A DNA stretch of 64,000 nt from Posidonia oceanica (taxonomy: Eukaryota > Streptophyta > Magnoliopsida > Alismatales > Posidoniaceae): NCBI GenBank assembly GCA_037176725.1, contig JAZBRS010000029.1:120623001-120687000 (forward strand), in the 5' to 3' direction. Shown piece by piece: positions 43,210 through 54,640 of the stretch; position 1 is the first letter of the stretch; each line of letters starts with the position of its first letter. The position numbers were made by a program, and so were the translations under genes. Below the pieces are notes generated by a model. That model worked only from the letters and a program-made list of their open reading frames with translations, was not told the origin of the DNA and made no database searches.

Positions 43210-45718
43210 GAGGGGCAAGATGCTAAGGTTGCCAGAGCATCTGCATTGGCGTTCTTGGCTCTATTCATGTAAGTGAAGCGGATGTCTTCAAATTCTTCTA
43301 TCAGCTTTAGCAGGCATTCATGATAAGGTACCAGCTTGGGGTCCTTGGTCTTCCAGTCGCCGTTAACTTGGGAGATGACCAGCATCGCATCTCCGTGCAC
43401 ATGTAGCTTGCACACATCGTGTTCGAGTGCGACTTGTAGTCCCAAAAGGCGGGCTTTGTACTTTGCCTCATTGTTGGTGCAAGGGAATATCATCTTCCTT
43501 GCAAAAGGGCTTAGAACTCCTTGCGGCATTGATAGGACAACGCCGATGCCTCTGCCCCTTCTATTAACCGCGCCATCGAAGTACAGGTGCCACCGTAATT
43601 CGTCTTCAGGATCCTTATGCTCTAAATTCTCCATGGCGAATAGAATGTCTTCATCGGGGAACTGTGTCTGCAGAGGTTGATATTCTGGTAGGGGGAAGTC
43701 GGCCAGATGATCTACCATGGCTTGCCACTTCATTGATTTCTGCGTGACGAAGGTGATGTCATATTGAGACAATAACACCTACCACTTAACACATCTGCCC
43801 ACCATAGCCGGCTTTTGAAAAAGCAACTTGATGGGATCATGTCGGCATAAGAGCTGGACCGGGTGCGCCATCATGTAATGCCTTAGCTTCTGCGCGGCCC
43901 AGAGACAAGCAGGTCTTCTCTATGGCACTATACCTAGCTTCGCAATCAGTGAACTTCTTGCTCAAGTAGTAAATGGCACGCTCCTTTCTACCAGTTTCAT
44001 CATGTTGGCCAAAGACAGCACCCACGGAATGCTGCGTGGTAGAAAGATAGAGAATTAGAGGTCTCCCTGGCACAGGAGAGACCAGGACAGGAGGCTTGAT
44101 CACGAGATGCTTGATCTTGTCAAATGCAGCTTGGCACTCCTCGCTCCAGTTGATCTATGCGTTCTTCTTCAGGAGCTTGAAGATCGATTCGCAGATAGGT
44201 GTGAGTTGCACGATGAACCGGTTGATATACTACAGACGCCCTAGCAAGCCTCTAACTTCTTTCTCAGTCTTAGGGGGTGGCATGTCCACGATGGCTTTAG
44301 CCTTGCTCGGGTCCACTTCAATTCCCCTCTAGCTAACGATGTAGCCCAACATCTTGCCGAATGATACCCCGAATACGCATTTATTGGGGTTAAGGCGAAG
44401 CTTGTACTTCCTCAGGCGATCAAAGAGCTTCTTGAGGCAGATAAGGTGATTCTTAGGCTCTCTAGACTTGGCAATAATGTCGTCCACGTAGACCTCGACT
44501 TCTTGGTGCATGAGGTCGTGGAATATTGCTATCATCGCCCTCTGATATGTTGCTCCAGCATTCTTGAGCCCAAATGGCATAACTTGATAGCAGAAGACTC
44601 CCCAAGGGGTGATAAAAGCAGTCTTCTCCATGTCTTCTTCTGCCATTCTAATCTGATTGTAGCTGGAGAAGCTGTCCATGAAGGAGAGCATCTTGTGCCC
44701 CGCATTGTTGTCTACCAGGACGTTGATGTGTGGTAAAGGGAAGTCGTCCTTAGGACTGGCTTTGTTCAGATCCTTACAATCAATGCACATACGGACCTGT
44801 CCATCCTTCTTGGGCACAGGCACGACATTTGCGAGCCATTCTGGATAGAGGATGACCTTGAGAAAACCAACACTATGCTGCTTCATGATTTCCTCTTTGA
44901 TTTTGAGTAGCCATTGGGGTCGCCACTTCCAGAGCTTCTGCTTTACTGGCTTCGGGTCTGGATCTAGAGGCAAGTTGTGCACCACGATCTCGACATCAAG
45001 GCTGAGCATGTCTTCATAACTCCAAGCGAAGACATCTGCATATTCCATAAGGAATGCAATAAACTCTGCTCTGGCCTGGGTGACAGTAGGGCGCTGATGC
45101 GGACCTCTTTGACATCTTTAGCTGTGCCAATGTTGATGACCTCTGTCTCTTCTTTGACATGGAGGTTGGGCCCTTCTGGGTCGTCATCATAAGGCTGGAA
45201 CTTAGGTGGTGGTTCATCATTCTCATCTACGCCTGTACCGTTCTCCTCCTTATATGCAATGAGTTCCGATAGGATCTCCTTCTCAAATGTGGGGTCTGTA
45301 ATGTCGAAGGAGTGGACATGTTCCGCCTCTTGATCCTGATGATGCCTCAGGATGGTCACACTCACCCGAGTATTTCTGTGGGCTCGGTGGGTGACGTCTG
45401 CTTCAGTGGCCCCTGGTCCCACTGACTGATCTGGCTGCTCTGGATGCTCTGGCTGCTCCAGCTGCTTTGGCACCGCTGTCATTGCTGGGACTTGTAGATA
45501 TCCTATTTTCGCATTTCTGAGAGTTCTTTTGGGGTAGAAACCTTGAGGCGTCCCAAATCTCGTGCCTAAGTTTGATAACACATCTTCCAGATATTCCTTA
45601 ACTTCTTTAAAGCATCACTAGATCCTACCTAGACTCAGGTTGTTGGCTGTGGCAGAGCTAACTCGCTTGGGTTTGTAACAAGTTCGAGTACCCTGGGTAT
45701 CCTTCACTTCAACTCAGA
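43210..45718 (-). pseudogene. pol: Element D: pol fragment (pre-RT, RT, RNase H), split by element B
   Basis: Going up the minus strand from the B insertion: RNase H (43210-43778, with HLYFDGAVN, HGDAMLVISQ and NANADALAT); connection domain (43837-44103, KERAIYYLSKKF); RT (44329-45048, with MPFGLKNAGATYQRAM and VYVDDIIAK near 44480); and an acidic pre-RT segment (44964-45581, RNTRVSVTILRHHQDQ). Frameshifts lie near 45080 and 43920 and stops at 44329 and elsewhere. Upstream of VSVTI the sequence differs from A-C, so D is a different lineage. A frame containing CYKPKRVSSATANNLSLGRI seems to continue upstream to about 45718. At the position of C's in-frame TAG, D has CAG. Confidence 0.85.
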
Positions 45719-46384
45719 TTTAAAATTAGATTTGAGTTAACAGAGATGCTTCCTTTATTTCATAGACTATCTATAGTTTCCCAGCCTCCCATCTTGTTTC
45801 CTCTGGCAAAAATCGGGGAAAAGAGCTAAAAATGACCTAGGCAAGATAGTAGCCACCTGGGGAGGCAACTCATATAGTTGTCGCCTAAAGAGGCGACTAT
45901 AATCGTCGCCCATTTCCCAGCCGACTACACTAGAAGCCATCTGAGGAGGCGGCTCAGTCAGAAGCCATTTAAGGAGGCGACCCATGTGGACGTCACCTGG
46001 AAAGGCGACTAGGCGATCGTGGGCAGCGGTTGCTCCCTACTATCCCCTCAACCCTCAGGCGCCAGCTCATCAGGCGGCTGAGCAGTTGAGGAACCGCCTT
46101 GGTCTTCCCACGATCCTTGACCATCAGGCGTCACTCCATGCGGTGACTAGCAATCGTGGCTCCTTTCGAACCGCTTTTCCACGGTTATTTCCCACTCCCC
46201 CCTCAACCGTTAGGCGCCAGCTCACCTAGTGACTAATAGTCGTGGCCTCGTTCCTGGGTCGTCCCACACTTTGACTGAGCAGTTGCTAGGTTTAGGCGCC
46301 GCCCCAACCAGCGACTCAACCTAACCGCCATTTTTCTAGAATTTTCTGAGCTCCAACCGTCCCCACACCCCTAGAGTCTATAAA
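45719..46384. other. Unassigned 0.67-kb segment with GGCGAC inverted repeats and a TATA-like box
   Basis: I find no homology to the LTRs or genes of A-D and no ORF. It has repeated AGGCGAC/GTCGCC words; near 45876-45905 TATAGTTGTCGCCT and AGGCGACTATA form an imperfect palindrome. Near the right end AGTCTAT and ATAGACT flank AA, containing TATAAATA at 46379-46386. It could be D's upstream region or LTR, another transposon, or host sequence. Confidence 0.45.
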
Positions 46385-46389
46385 TAGAC
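46385..46389. repeat. Candidate target-site duplication TAGAC of element C
   Basis: These five bases precede the LTR terminus at 46390. The other copy would lie beyond the right edge, so the duplication is unconfirmed. Confidence 0.5.
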
Positions 46390-46644
46390 TGTAGCGATCC
46401 CGATCGGAACCAGGCTCGCTATTTAGCGGCGATTGAGATCCGAGGAAGAGGCTCAACTCGAAAAACACTTAAAATCGAGGAGAAAAGGAAAAGATAAGAC
46501 AAATCAGAGTCGCCACCATGTCTATTAACGGGAGACAAGGAAAACCGGGGGAAATGCATGAATTAACACGCAAAACCAAGAAAGAAATGCGAAGCAAAGC
46601 AATGCAAAGGAAAACAATTGCAAATGAATGCAAATGTGATGACT

Positions 46645-46792
46645 CTAGCCTAGGATAGGGGCAATATGGTCATTGCGGGCCAGAAGACAGGGCAAGGACT
46701 CCTGTTACGTGCGGGGAAGGTGTTAGGCACCCCCGACACGCCCGAAAATCGGTCTTTCTAGGCTTACGCTCGCATATGCAGGGAAATGCAGG
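46645..46792 (-). promoter_or_regulatory. Conserved U5-side block of LTR C
   Basis: Nearly identical to the block in LTR A (13661-13792), with the GGGGGTGCCTAACACCTTCC core in element sense. Confidence 0.65.
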
Positions 46793-47029
46793 ATTGAATG
46801 CCTATGTGCCTATGAATGCCTAAATGAATGCTCAAGGAGTGCTCTAAGTGGGAAAATGCAAGGCAGGGAAGTAAACGTGCTCTCTAAGTGCTCAGCTACG
46901 CTGTCCGTGTTCCGAACCAGGCGAAACCTAGCTCGTGAGAACTCCAGGCAGTAAGCATCACAGCCCTATATGCAAATGCAAGCGAGAAAACAAAACAGCG
47001 TGAAAACCATGCAATGGGGTCGACATGCA

Positions 47030-47345
47030 AGAGAAAACGGCGCGAAACACGCAAAACGAGGCGGGAAGCAAACAACGCGCGCAAAACGATGCAAAAGGGC
47101 GAAATCGTCACGCAAAACGAGCGGAAAACAAAGTAGCGCGCAAAACGAGATAAGAGAGCAAGAAGGTGCGCAAAACAGGACGAGAAAACAGAATGGTATG
47201 CAAAACAGGGCGAAAGAATAAAACCGGCACGCAAAACGAATGAGGAGGCAAGACAGTGCGCAAAACGAGACAAGAAAACAGATGGGCACGCAAAACGGAG
47301 CGAAAACGAGGGCGGGCACGCGAAACGGTGCCAAAATAGCGAAGC
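47030..47345 (-). repeat. ~30-bp minisatellite in LTR C
   Basis: Degenerate units around GCACGCAAAACG and GAGCGAAAAC, same position as in the other LTRs but with many units replaced. Confidence 0.82.
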
Positions 47346-49149
47346 AAAAATCTCGGAAAAGCCATGCAAATGCAAGAATGCAGAAAGAGATTAGAAGGGG
47401 GTCAAAGGGGAGGCAAAACAACGTGTGTATAAGAACAAACGCTGTTTAGGACCACTCAGAGTAGGTGTGAAGACCTACTGAGGTGAGAAGGGGCAAATGG
47501 AGGGATCACCACCTCTTTGCGACTATTTCCCACTAAACCATTCCACGGTGTGTCTCGCATGCTGCCCAAAGCTCGCGATGCGATCGGATCGTGGAAAAAG
47601 GGGAAGAAAGTCACATAAAGTGGCAAATCCAGGGAGAACGCAACACGAAACACATAGAGAAACGCGAAACGAGGATTTGAATAGACAAGCAGAAAGGGGA
47701 AGTCCTATTCTACATGCTCGAAGAGACAGAAAGCGAAAACAAGGAAAACTGTACAAATGCCATGCAAATGAATGCAATGCAGGGATTCAGGAGGACATAC
47801 CTGGAAATCCGGGAGCCTGATCTGAAATCTGTCTGGTCTATGCTGAAGAGCGCTTCGCTGCGGTCACTTGGGCAGCTCACTTGAGAAGATCCAACGGCCG
47901 GATTGGAAGATATCGCAGCTCCAAGGCAGAAGGGCCAGAACAGGGGAGAAGAACAGATCTAGGTGTTCAGGAGGTCCTAGGGATGTGCAAAAGGGGCCTC
48001 CCAAGTGAAAGGGAGCTAGAAGTGCTAAGTGTGTGCAAGAAGATGCTAAAATGCAAGACTAAATGAGTGCAGGATGCATGCAAAAGCAAAAAAGCAAAAG
48101 AGAAGTAATTTGGGAAAAACCAGGAGTTCAGAAAGCATTTTGGAAAAGAAGAGGGACCAAAAGTGCAAATTTCCCAGAAAACAAGGTTCCACAGGAGAAG
48201 ACTTTGAAAACAGGGGAAGACAAGGGTCTATTTGGCAAAAAACTAGGCTCAGAAAGGTGTTTTGAAAAGAAGGTATGTTTTGGAAAAGATTTTGAAACAA
48301 AAAAGGGGGCAGAGTGCAATTTTGAAAAAATCTAGGGTCTAAAATGCAAATTTTCCAGAAAACAAGGTCCTGGGGAGTCCGGGGGTACCAGTGGAAGGTC
48401 TGTATGAAATTTGGTAGGCATAGGGGCTAAAATGCGACCTAGGGGCAAAATGGTCTTTTCACATGATTTTTTTTAAAACATGCAGGGACCTAGATGTGAT
48501 TTTCAAATCATGCAGGGGCTGAAAATGCAATTTAGTATGGAAAATATGCTCTGGAATTTAAATGACAGGACCACAGTGCAATTTCTGGAAAACATGGGGT
48601 TAAAAATGCAATGCAGTAAGTTAAAATGCATGCAGCACAGTTACTGTCCATTTAAAATGGACCTAACTGTAAATATGATAAAGCAGAGGGGCTAATATGC
48701 AATGCATCAACCAAAAATAAAAATCAGAACCTAAGTTTCTACAGTGCATGGACTTAAATGCAAAAATGGAAAAATGCAGGGACTTGGAATGCAATGCAGT
48801 ATGGAAAAATAAAAAATAATCCTAAGTTCTAACAGTGCATGGGACTTAAATGCAAAAATAAAAACATGCAAGGGGCCAGGATGCAATATAGTATGGTAAA
48901 TATGAGTAAATAAATGAACTGATTAAATGCAGGACCTAGGTGCAAAAACTGAGAACAGGAGGACTAAACTACAAAAAATTAAAGCAGCACAGCACAGTAA
49001 AAGGATCTACTTGCAAATATTGAAAAACATAAACAGATCGCGCAATTTAGCAAAGTATTTAATTAAAAACTAAGCAGAATAAATGAAATAAGGACTGGAA
49101 TGTAAAAATGAAAAAACTTAAGACAGATATGCAATATTCACCCTAAAAC

Positions 49150-50870
49150 TATATAAACTGAAAAATAAAGACACAGTGCCGATCGTCGACGGCGACGCGC
49201 ACTGTAGCACGAAACTTCCAGCGCTCATGCCGTCGACAGGGGGGGGCTGAGGATGCGCAGTCGAACGGAGGAGGTGCTCCCGGAGTTGGCAGAGACAGGG
49301 CGGCAATCGGTGGAGGACGACGCTGTCTGGAACGTGCCGGAGCGTTCGCCGGAGCTCTACAGAAGGTCTGAAGCTCGGTCCGGTCGTTCGACGCAGCGAA
49401 GCTGCGCTCTGAAGACCGGAGGAGACTCCTGACGTCCGTGCGGAGCTTCGGGGATCACCGGGATGGCGTTCCGCTAGCTGGAGCGCCGCGAAGACCGGAG
49501 GACGTTGCCGGAGAAGATGACCGGACCGGCGAGCGGAAACGGAGCAGGAGGGCCGGAAAAGCTAGTCTAAAGGGCGGGGAAGCGAGAGGAAAAGAAAAGG
49601 AAGCTAATGGAAGCAAAATTTACCTCTTTCCGCGTCTGAGTCGTTCCCCCGACGTCAGTGGTTCCAGAGCCGGTCGGCGGAGGTCGTTCGGTCACAGCGG
49701 GCGTCGTCCGTCGCTCGCGAAGGTTGGAGCGGCTTCTGAATGTTCCTCCGGTGCTTCCCAGATAGTCAGACGGAAGCTTCGCAGCACGGGTGGTGGTTCG
49801 ACTGATTTGGGTTCACAGGTTGCTGCCGGAGGTCGGGGAGGGGCGTTGCTGCTCGTCGGCTTGGATGGAGCGCTCTGGGAGATTGCTGGAGGTGCGGGGA
49901 GTGGTTCTGGGTGGTTGAAATGCTTTTTGGGAGGCTGTGGAGTGGTCTTGGAGCTAGGTCGGTTTTCTGGGCTGAAGATGGTCTAGGTGTTTGTAGTGGA
50001 GCTTAAGGTCTACGATGGGTGGCTGGGTTTGATGGTTGGTGTTTTGAGAAGGTGGAGGTCCAGTGAGTCTCTGGACAAAGTTTGGGAGAGGGTGGTGAGT
50101 TGGAGTGGAGGGAATTGTGAGAGAAAGGAGCTGGGTTGCAGGTCTGGTGATCGGGGTGTTTCCGGGTGGTTTTAGGTGGGTTCAGTGGGTGGAATGGCCG
50201 GAGAATGAGGCTGGGAAATGGCTGGGTTTTGGGTGATCTTGGGGGAGCAAAGGGGAGAAGTGTGGAGGCTTGGAGTGGTGTTGGGGGATTGGAAAAGAAA
50301 GAAGGATGCTCTGCTGATATTTTCAGAGAAGAAAAGAAGAAGACTGGATGGAGGGATCGGGCTCTGATGAGGGCTTCTCTCCGGGATGCCCAGAACTCAC
50401 AAACACTCTCTTTCCTCTCTCTTTTCACTCCGGAATTGGAAGAGGATCAGGGGAGAAGGAAGATCGCACAGAAAGGAAAGAAAAAACGGATTTTGGTCTC
50501 TGGTTTGCCGGTGGTCTCTCGTTGCTCTCTCTTGCTCGCTCTCACTGCCAATTGAAGGTCTATCTCTCTCTGATTGAAGGAAGGACGGGAAGCTTTTATC
50601 TGGAGAGGGGAGGCTGCTGGCGCGCTGGAAGTTTTTGAAATCCATCGGCGGCCACTGCAGCAGAGAGGACCGGTGTCGTCCGACTCCGGAAAAACTGCTG
50701 AGACGAGGGAGAGGCGGCGAGCTGCTGTAGATGAAAGGACGGAGCTTCGAATTCAAATGGATGGAGGGAGACCTGTAGCAGCGAGCTCGCGGGAAGGAAA
50801 TCCGGTGGAAGCGCGAGGAAGAAGAAGGAGGAGACGAAGCGTGGGCCGGACTGCTGCGGGCTGAGAAAAA
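49150..50870 (-). other. GC-rich exon-like block of LTR C with donor-like GAG|GTAAAT
   Basis: Same position and character as in LTR A. The donor-like GT is at 49622-49623, after a GACGTCGGGGGAACGA word in element sense. Open frames on either strand (such as 49438-49986 and 50003-50428) are low-complexity and not conserved as protein. Confidence 0.5.
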
Positions 50871-52424
50871 GAATGAAAAAGAAAGAAAAGAAGAAATGGG
50901 CCGGATTGAGCCCAGTAAGGAAGGAAAGAAAGAAAGAAAGAAAGAAAGAAGGAGGAAAGAAAGAGAGGGTAGAATGGGGAAATAAAATAGGTAAAAATAA
51001 ACTAAAAATAAGTAAAAATATTAGAAGAGTTTTGCTGTAGGTTAGGATTTTAATTAAGATTTTTAATGGTTATTTTGAGTTGATTAATGTGTTTTGGGCT
51101 TGATTAGGGTTTTAGGGTTTTGGTTTTGTTTTTAATTGGTTTTCACTTGATTAAATGTTTGTTAATCCCTTTTTAAATTATTTTAAAAATTTTATTTCTT
51201 TTGTTGGACACTTAGGGCATTGATTAGGATTTTTCAGGATTTATTTTGTATTATTTTAGGGTTGGTTTTAGGTTTTAAAGTTGTAGTCTTCTTAGGGTTT
51301 TTCTTTCTTAAGTCTTTTAAGTTATGTCTTGATTTTTATTTAAGGATTTTTCTTGAAGTTTTTAGTTGGATTTTTCTGGTTTGATAGGGTGTTTTTGAGC
51401 TTTTCAGATGTGTTTTTTTTTCCTTTTTTTTAATTAAGCTTTTAACTTGTTTTTCTTATGTTTACTAGGTTAAGTCCTTTGCCTTTTTTAATTATTTGTT
51501 TTAATGTTTGATTTTTAATTCTCCTTTTTAGGGTTTGTTTTTTAATTCTTCTGATGGGTTTTTACCTTTGGTGGGTTTTGATTTTGTTTTAGCTTTTTTC
51601 CTGATTTTTTAGTGTTTTCTTTTGATTTGTTTTGCATTTTTTAGTTTGCATGTTTAGTTTTCTTTTTAGCTTGCTTAAGTTAAGTTTAAGTTGTTAATTG
51701 CTTGTTTAACATTTTTTAATTGTTTTTCTTAGGGTACTGATTTGTTTGTTTTATGTTTTGAGATTTTACAGATTTTTATGGGTTTTTGTGGATTTTTGCA
51801 AAAGGGAGAAAAGGGAAAAGAGAAGGAGGAAAAAATGGAATAAAAAGGGGAATAAAAGGAAAAAGATAGGTTGGAGGAAAACGATTTTTAAAAATTCAGA
51901 AAAAGTGTTAAAAATAAAGTAAAAATAGGGATAGGATAGAGGAAGGATAGAAGCACAGAGGGGGCCCACAGCCAGACCAGAAAAAGGATCAGAAAGGGAT
52001 GAAAAGAGAGATGATAATCAGGAGAGAGAGAGGAGAGAGAAAATGATAATCCCAGAGAGAGAAAAGGATAATTTGGGTGAAAGGAAGGCTTAGAGGTCTC
52101 AGAATGGGGTGAAAATTGGCGAGTGGGTAGTCTAGGGCTTAAGGTATTCGGTCTAAGGTTTTGGTTTGATTCTAAGAAGGTTTTGGAGGGGTTTCAAGGT
52201 GTAGAAAAAGGGGAAATTCACCTAGGTTTTCTAGGGTTTTTGGGAATGGGTCAGGTTTAGAAATTTCTAGGTTTTAGAGTAGGTTTGTTGAGTGGGTGTT
52301 GGTGGATTTTCCTATGGATTTTGGTCAAGTTTTGAGCTCGGGAAGAGGGGTAAAGGCTTAGGTCAAGTTGGCTGGTTATGAAGGGTAGAAAGGAGGGTTA
52401 GGGTTTGGTTTTGGCTTGGGTTTT

Positions 52425-52550
52425 GGATGGTTTGAGGGTAAGGTTTTGGGATGGTTTCAGGGTAAGGTTTTGGGATGGTTTCAGGGTAAGGTTTTGGGAT
52501 GGTTTCAGGGTAAGGTTTTGGGATGGTTTCAGGGTAAGGTTTTGGGGTTA
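52425..52550 (-). repeat. 24-bp tandem repeat near the U3 end of LTR C
   Basis: About five copies of a unit containing GGGATGGTTTCAGGGTAAGG. Not seen in LTRs A, B or the solo LTR. Confidence 0.85.
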
Positions 52551-52678
52551 GAAAATGGGTGTGGTTCTAGGTTTGGCTCTGAGGTTTGAGCTGGAGTTTG
52601 ATTTGGGAAGAAGGATGAAGAGGAATGTGCGATTTTGGGTTTTTCCTAGCCGCCAGAGAGATCCGCTGATTCAGCCTT

Positions 52679-52769
52679 GTCGAAATGGGGTGTCAACAGA
52701 TGCCCCTCCCTGAGCGAGGTCAAGGGGACCGAGACCGCTGCTCAGGGTTGACAAGACACCCCATTTGAC
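52679..52769 (-). promoter_or_regulatory. Polypurine tract of element C inside a long inverted repeat
   Basis: In element sense AGGGAGGGGCATC (52699-52711) lies directly before the LTR start TGTTGACACC, as expected for the plus-strand primer. The first bases of the LTR (52679-52694) are complementary to 52755-52769 (GACACCCCATTTGAC, one bulged base). Inside this, CCCTGAGC (52708-52715) pairs with GCTCAGGG (52740-52747), and GGTC with GACC. The tract thus sits between two stems of one hairpin. Confidence 0.75.
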
Positions 52770-53244
52770 CGGAGGGCCAAAAGATTTGCTATTGGCGTGA
52801 GTTACTTATTCGGCGGATGCACCGAACGTCGTAGCCCATTGCCGCAATGCGAGGTGTTGGGTGCAGATAAATGATGCTAAGTATGCAATGCATGCTAATG
52901 CGATGCAAAAGTTAGTACAAAAGTTAGTGCAACTAGAAGAGATGCTGATGCCACGCAAGTGATGCTGATGATGTTAAATTAATATGCAATGCTAGCTGAG
53001 AAGGCGCGGAGATGATGCAAGAGAGAAGATAAAAGGACGCGATGTGGCGCGAGGATCTGGCAGGGAGGTCAAACTCACGCGACAAAGCGAGGGGAAACAG
53101 GGTGCAGCTTGTCCCCGTCTGGGGAACAAGCCAGCAGGAAAGAAAAGAGTGCGAGGGGAGAGAGGCCAACTCTCCTATCGCAGAAAGGGGGTGCGTGACT
53201 TTGTCTTCCTGGGACAAGGTTACGCCGAAAAGGAGAAAAAAAAT
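52770..53244 (-). other. Element C 3' UTR, end nearest the LTR
   Basis: No gene. It matches positions 1-386 of element A, including the GCGTGAC hairpin near 53196-53228 (one G-T pair on the plus strand). A CTTGTCCCC/GGGGAACAAG hairpin lies near 53107-53129. Confidence 0.7.
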
Positions 53245-54260
53245 GATAAGGTGACGGGCTCATCGTCCGGATAGTTTACGGTCCTATCAACCGGGAGTGA
53301 CAGTTTACGGTCCTGTCAACCGGAGCAGTTGTGAGTGATAGTTACTGGATATCAGCCGTATAACATGGTTGTGGGTGATAGTTTAGGAGTATCAGCCTAA
53401 CGACAGTTTACGGTCCTGTCAACCGGTGGATAGTTTACAGACCTATCAACTGGAGCGACAGTTTACGGTCCTGTCAACCAGAAACCACAAACCATGAGTG
53501 ATAGTTACTGGATATCAGCCGTATAACGCAATGCCGGATAGTTTACAGTCTATCATCTGGAACGACAGTTTACGGTCCTGTCAACCGGCGGATAGTTTAC
53601 AGACCTATCAACTGGAGGATAGTTTACAGTCCTATCAACTGGAAACGGCATTGCGAGGGACAGTTACTGGATGTCAGCCGTATAACATCATTGCGCGTGG
53701 TAGTTTACAGTCCTACCAACTGGTGGATAGTTTACAGACCTATCAACTGGAGCGACAGTTTACGGTCCTGTCAACCGGCAGATAGTTTACAGACCTATCA
53801 ACTGGAAACGCGCAATGATGAGGGATAGTTACTGGATATCAGCCGTATAATGCAATTGCTGGTGATAGTTTAGGAATATCAGCCTAACGACAGTTTACGG
53901 TCCTGTCAACCGGCGGATAGTTTACAGACCTATCAACTGGAGGATAGTTTACAGACCTATCAACTGGAAACCGCAATTGCAAGGGACAGTTACTGGATGT
54001 CAGCCGTATAACATAATTGCACGCGATAGTTTACAGACCTATCAACTGGAGCGACAGTTTACGGTCCTGTCAACCGGCGGATAGTTTACAGACCTATCAA
54101 CTGGAAAAGTGCAATTACGAGGGACAGTTACTGGATGTCAGCCGTATAACACAACTGCGGGCCAACCATGGATCGGCCAGAAGATAGTTTAGGTTATCAG
54201 CCTGAGAGTGATTGATTGTTGATAGTTTCGGATATCAGCCTAGCACGAGTGATTGATTGA
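53245..54260 (-). repeat. Hierarchical hairpin/pseudoknot-unit array in element C 3' UTR
   Basis: Same plan as 387-1430. The closing helix is 53325-53333/54150-54158. The five arm helices are 53364-53374/53485-53496, 53527-53535/53647-53655, 53686-53698/53808-53820 (13 bp, perfect), 53851-53863/53970-53981 and 54012-54022/54109-54119 (one mismatch). The first arm holds different units from A's first arm, yet the closing helix is kept. Junction units of the GTTACTGG type lie between helices, with GATA/TATC or GACA/TGTC pairs. Confidence 0.85.
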
Positions 54261-54289
54261 TGATTGATAAGAGGGGACGAGAGCATGAT

Positions 54290-54640
54290 GAGAATGATAA
54301 GATATCGAACTTATCGGCCGGCAAAGAGGGGATGAGGTAATGATGAGAAGTTAAGCTACAGAGGGGGATGAGATCATGATGAGAAGCTAAGCTAAAGAGG
54401 GGGATGAGATCATGATGAGAATTTAAGCTAAAGAGGGGGATGAGATCATGATGAGAAGCTAAGCTAAAGAGGGGGATGAGATCATGATGAGAATTTAAAC
54501 TAAAGAGGGGGATGAGATCATGATGAGAATTGTTGATTGATAAGATATCGGACTTATCGGCCGGCAAAGAGGGGATGAGGGAATGATGAGAATGATAAGA
54601 TATCGGACTTATCGGCCGGCAAAGAAGGGGTAAGGGAATG
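54290..54640 (-). repeat. GATAAG units and 36-bp array of element C
   Basis: GATAAG/CTTATC units near 54297, 54540 and 54596 flank about five copies of the 36-bp repeat (54340-54530). The array is much shorter than in A. Confidence 0.8.

Larger units (their letters stand above)
46390..52698 (-). mobile_element. 3' LTR of element C (6.31 kb)
   Basis: The ends on the minus strand are TGTTGACACC and GGATCGCTACA. It aligns with LTR A over its whole length. Subregions in plus coordinates: terminal segment with PBS-like site (46505-46515), conserved block (46645-46792), minisatellite (47030-47345), repeated TGCAAT-word region (48300-49140), GC-rich block (49150-50870), GAAA/GAAAG-rich tract (50865-50965), T-rich U3 (51000-52690). 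Confidence 0.93.
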
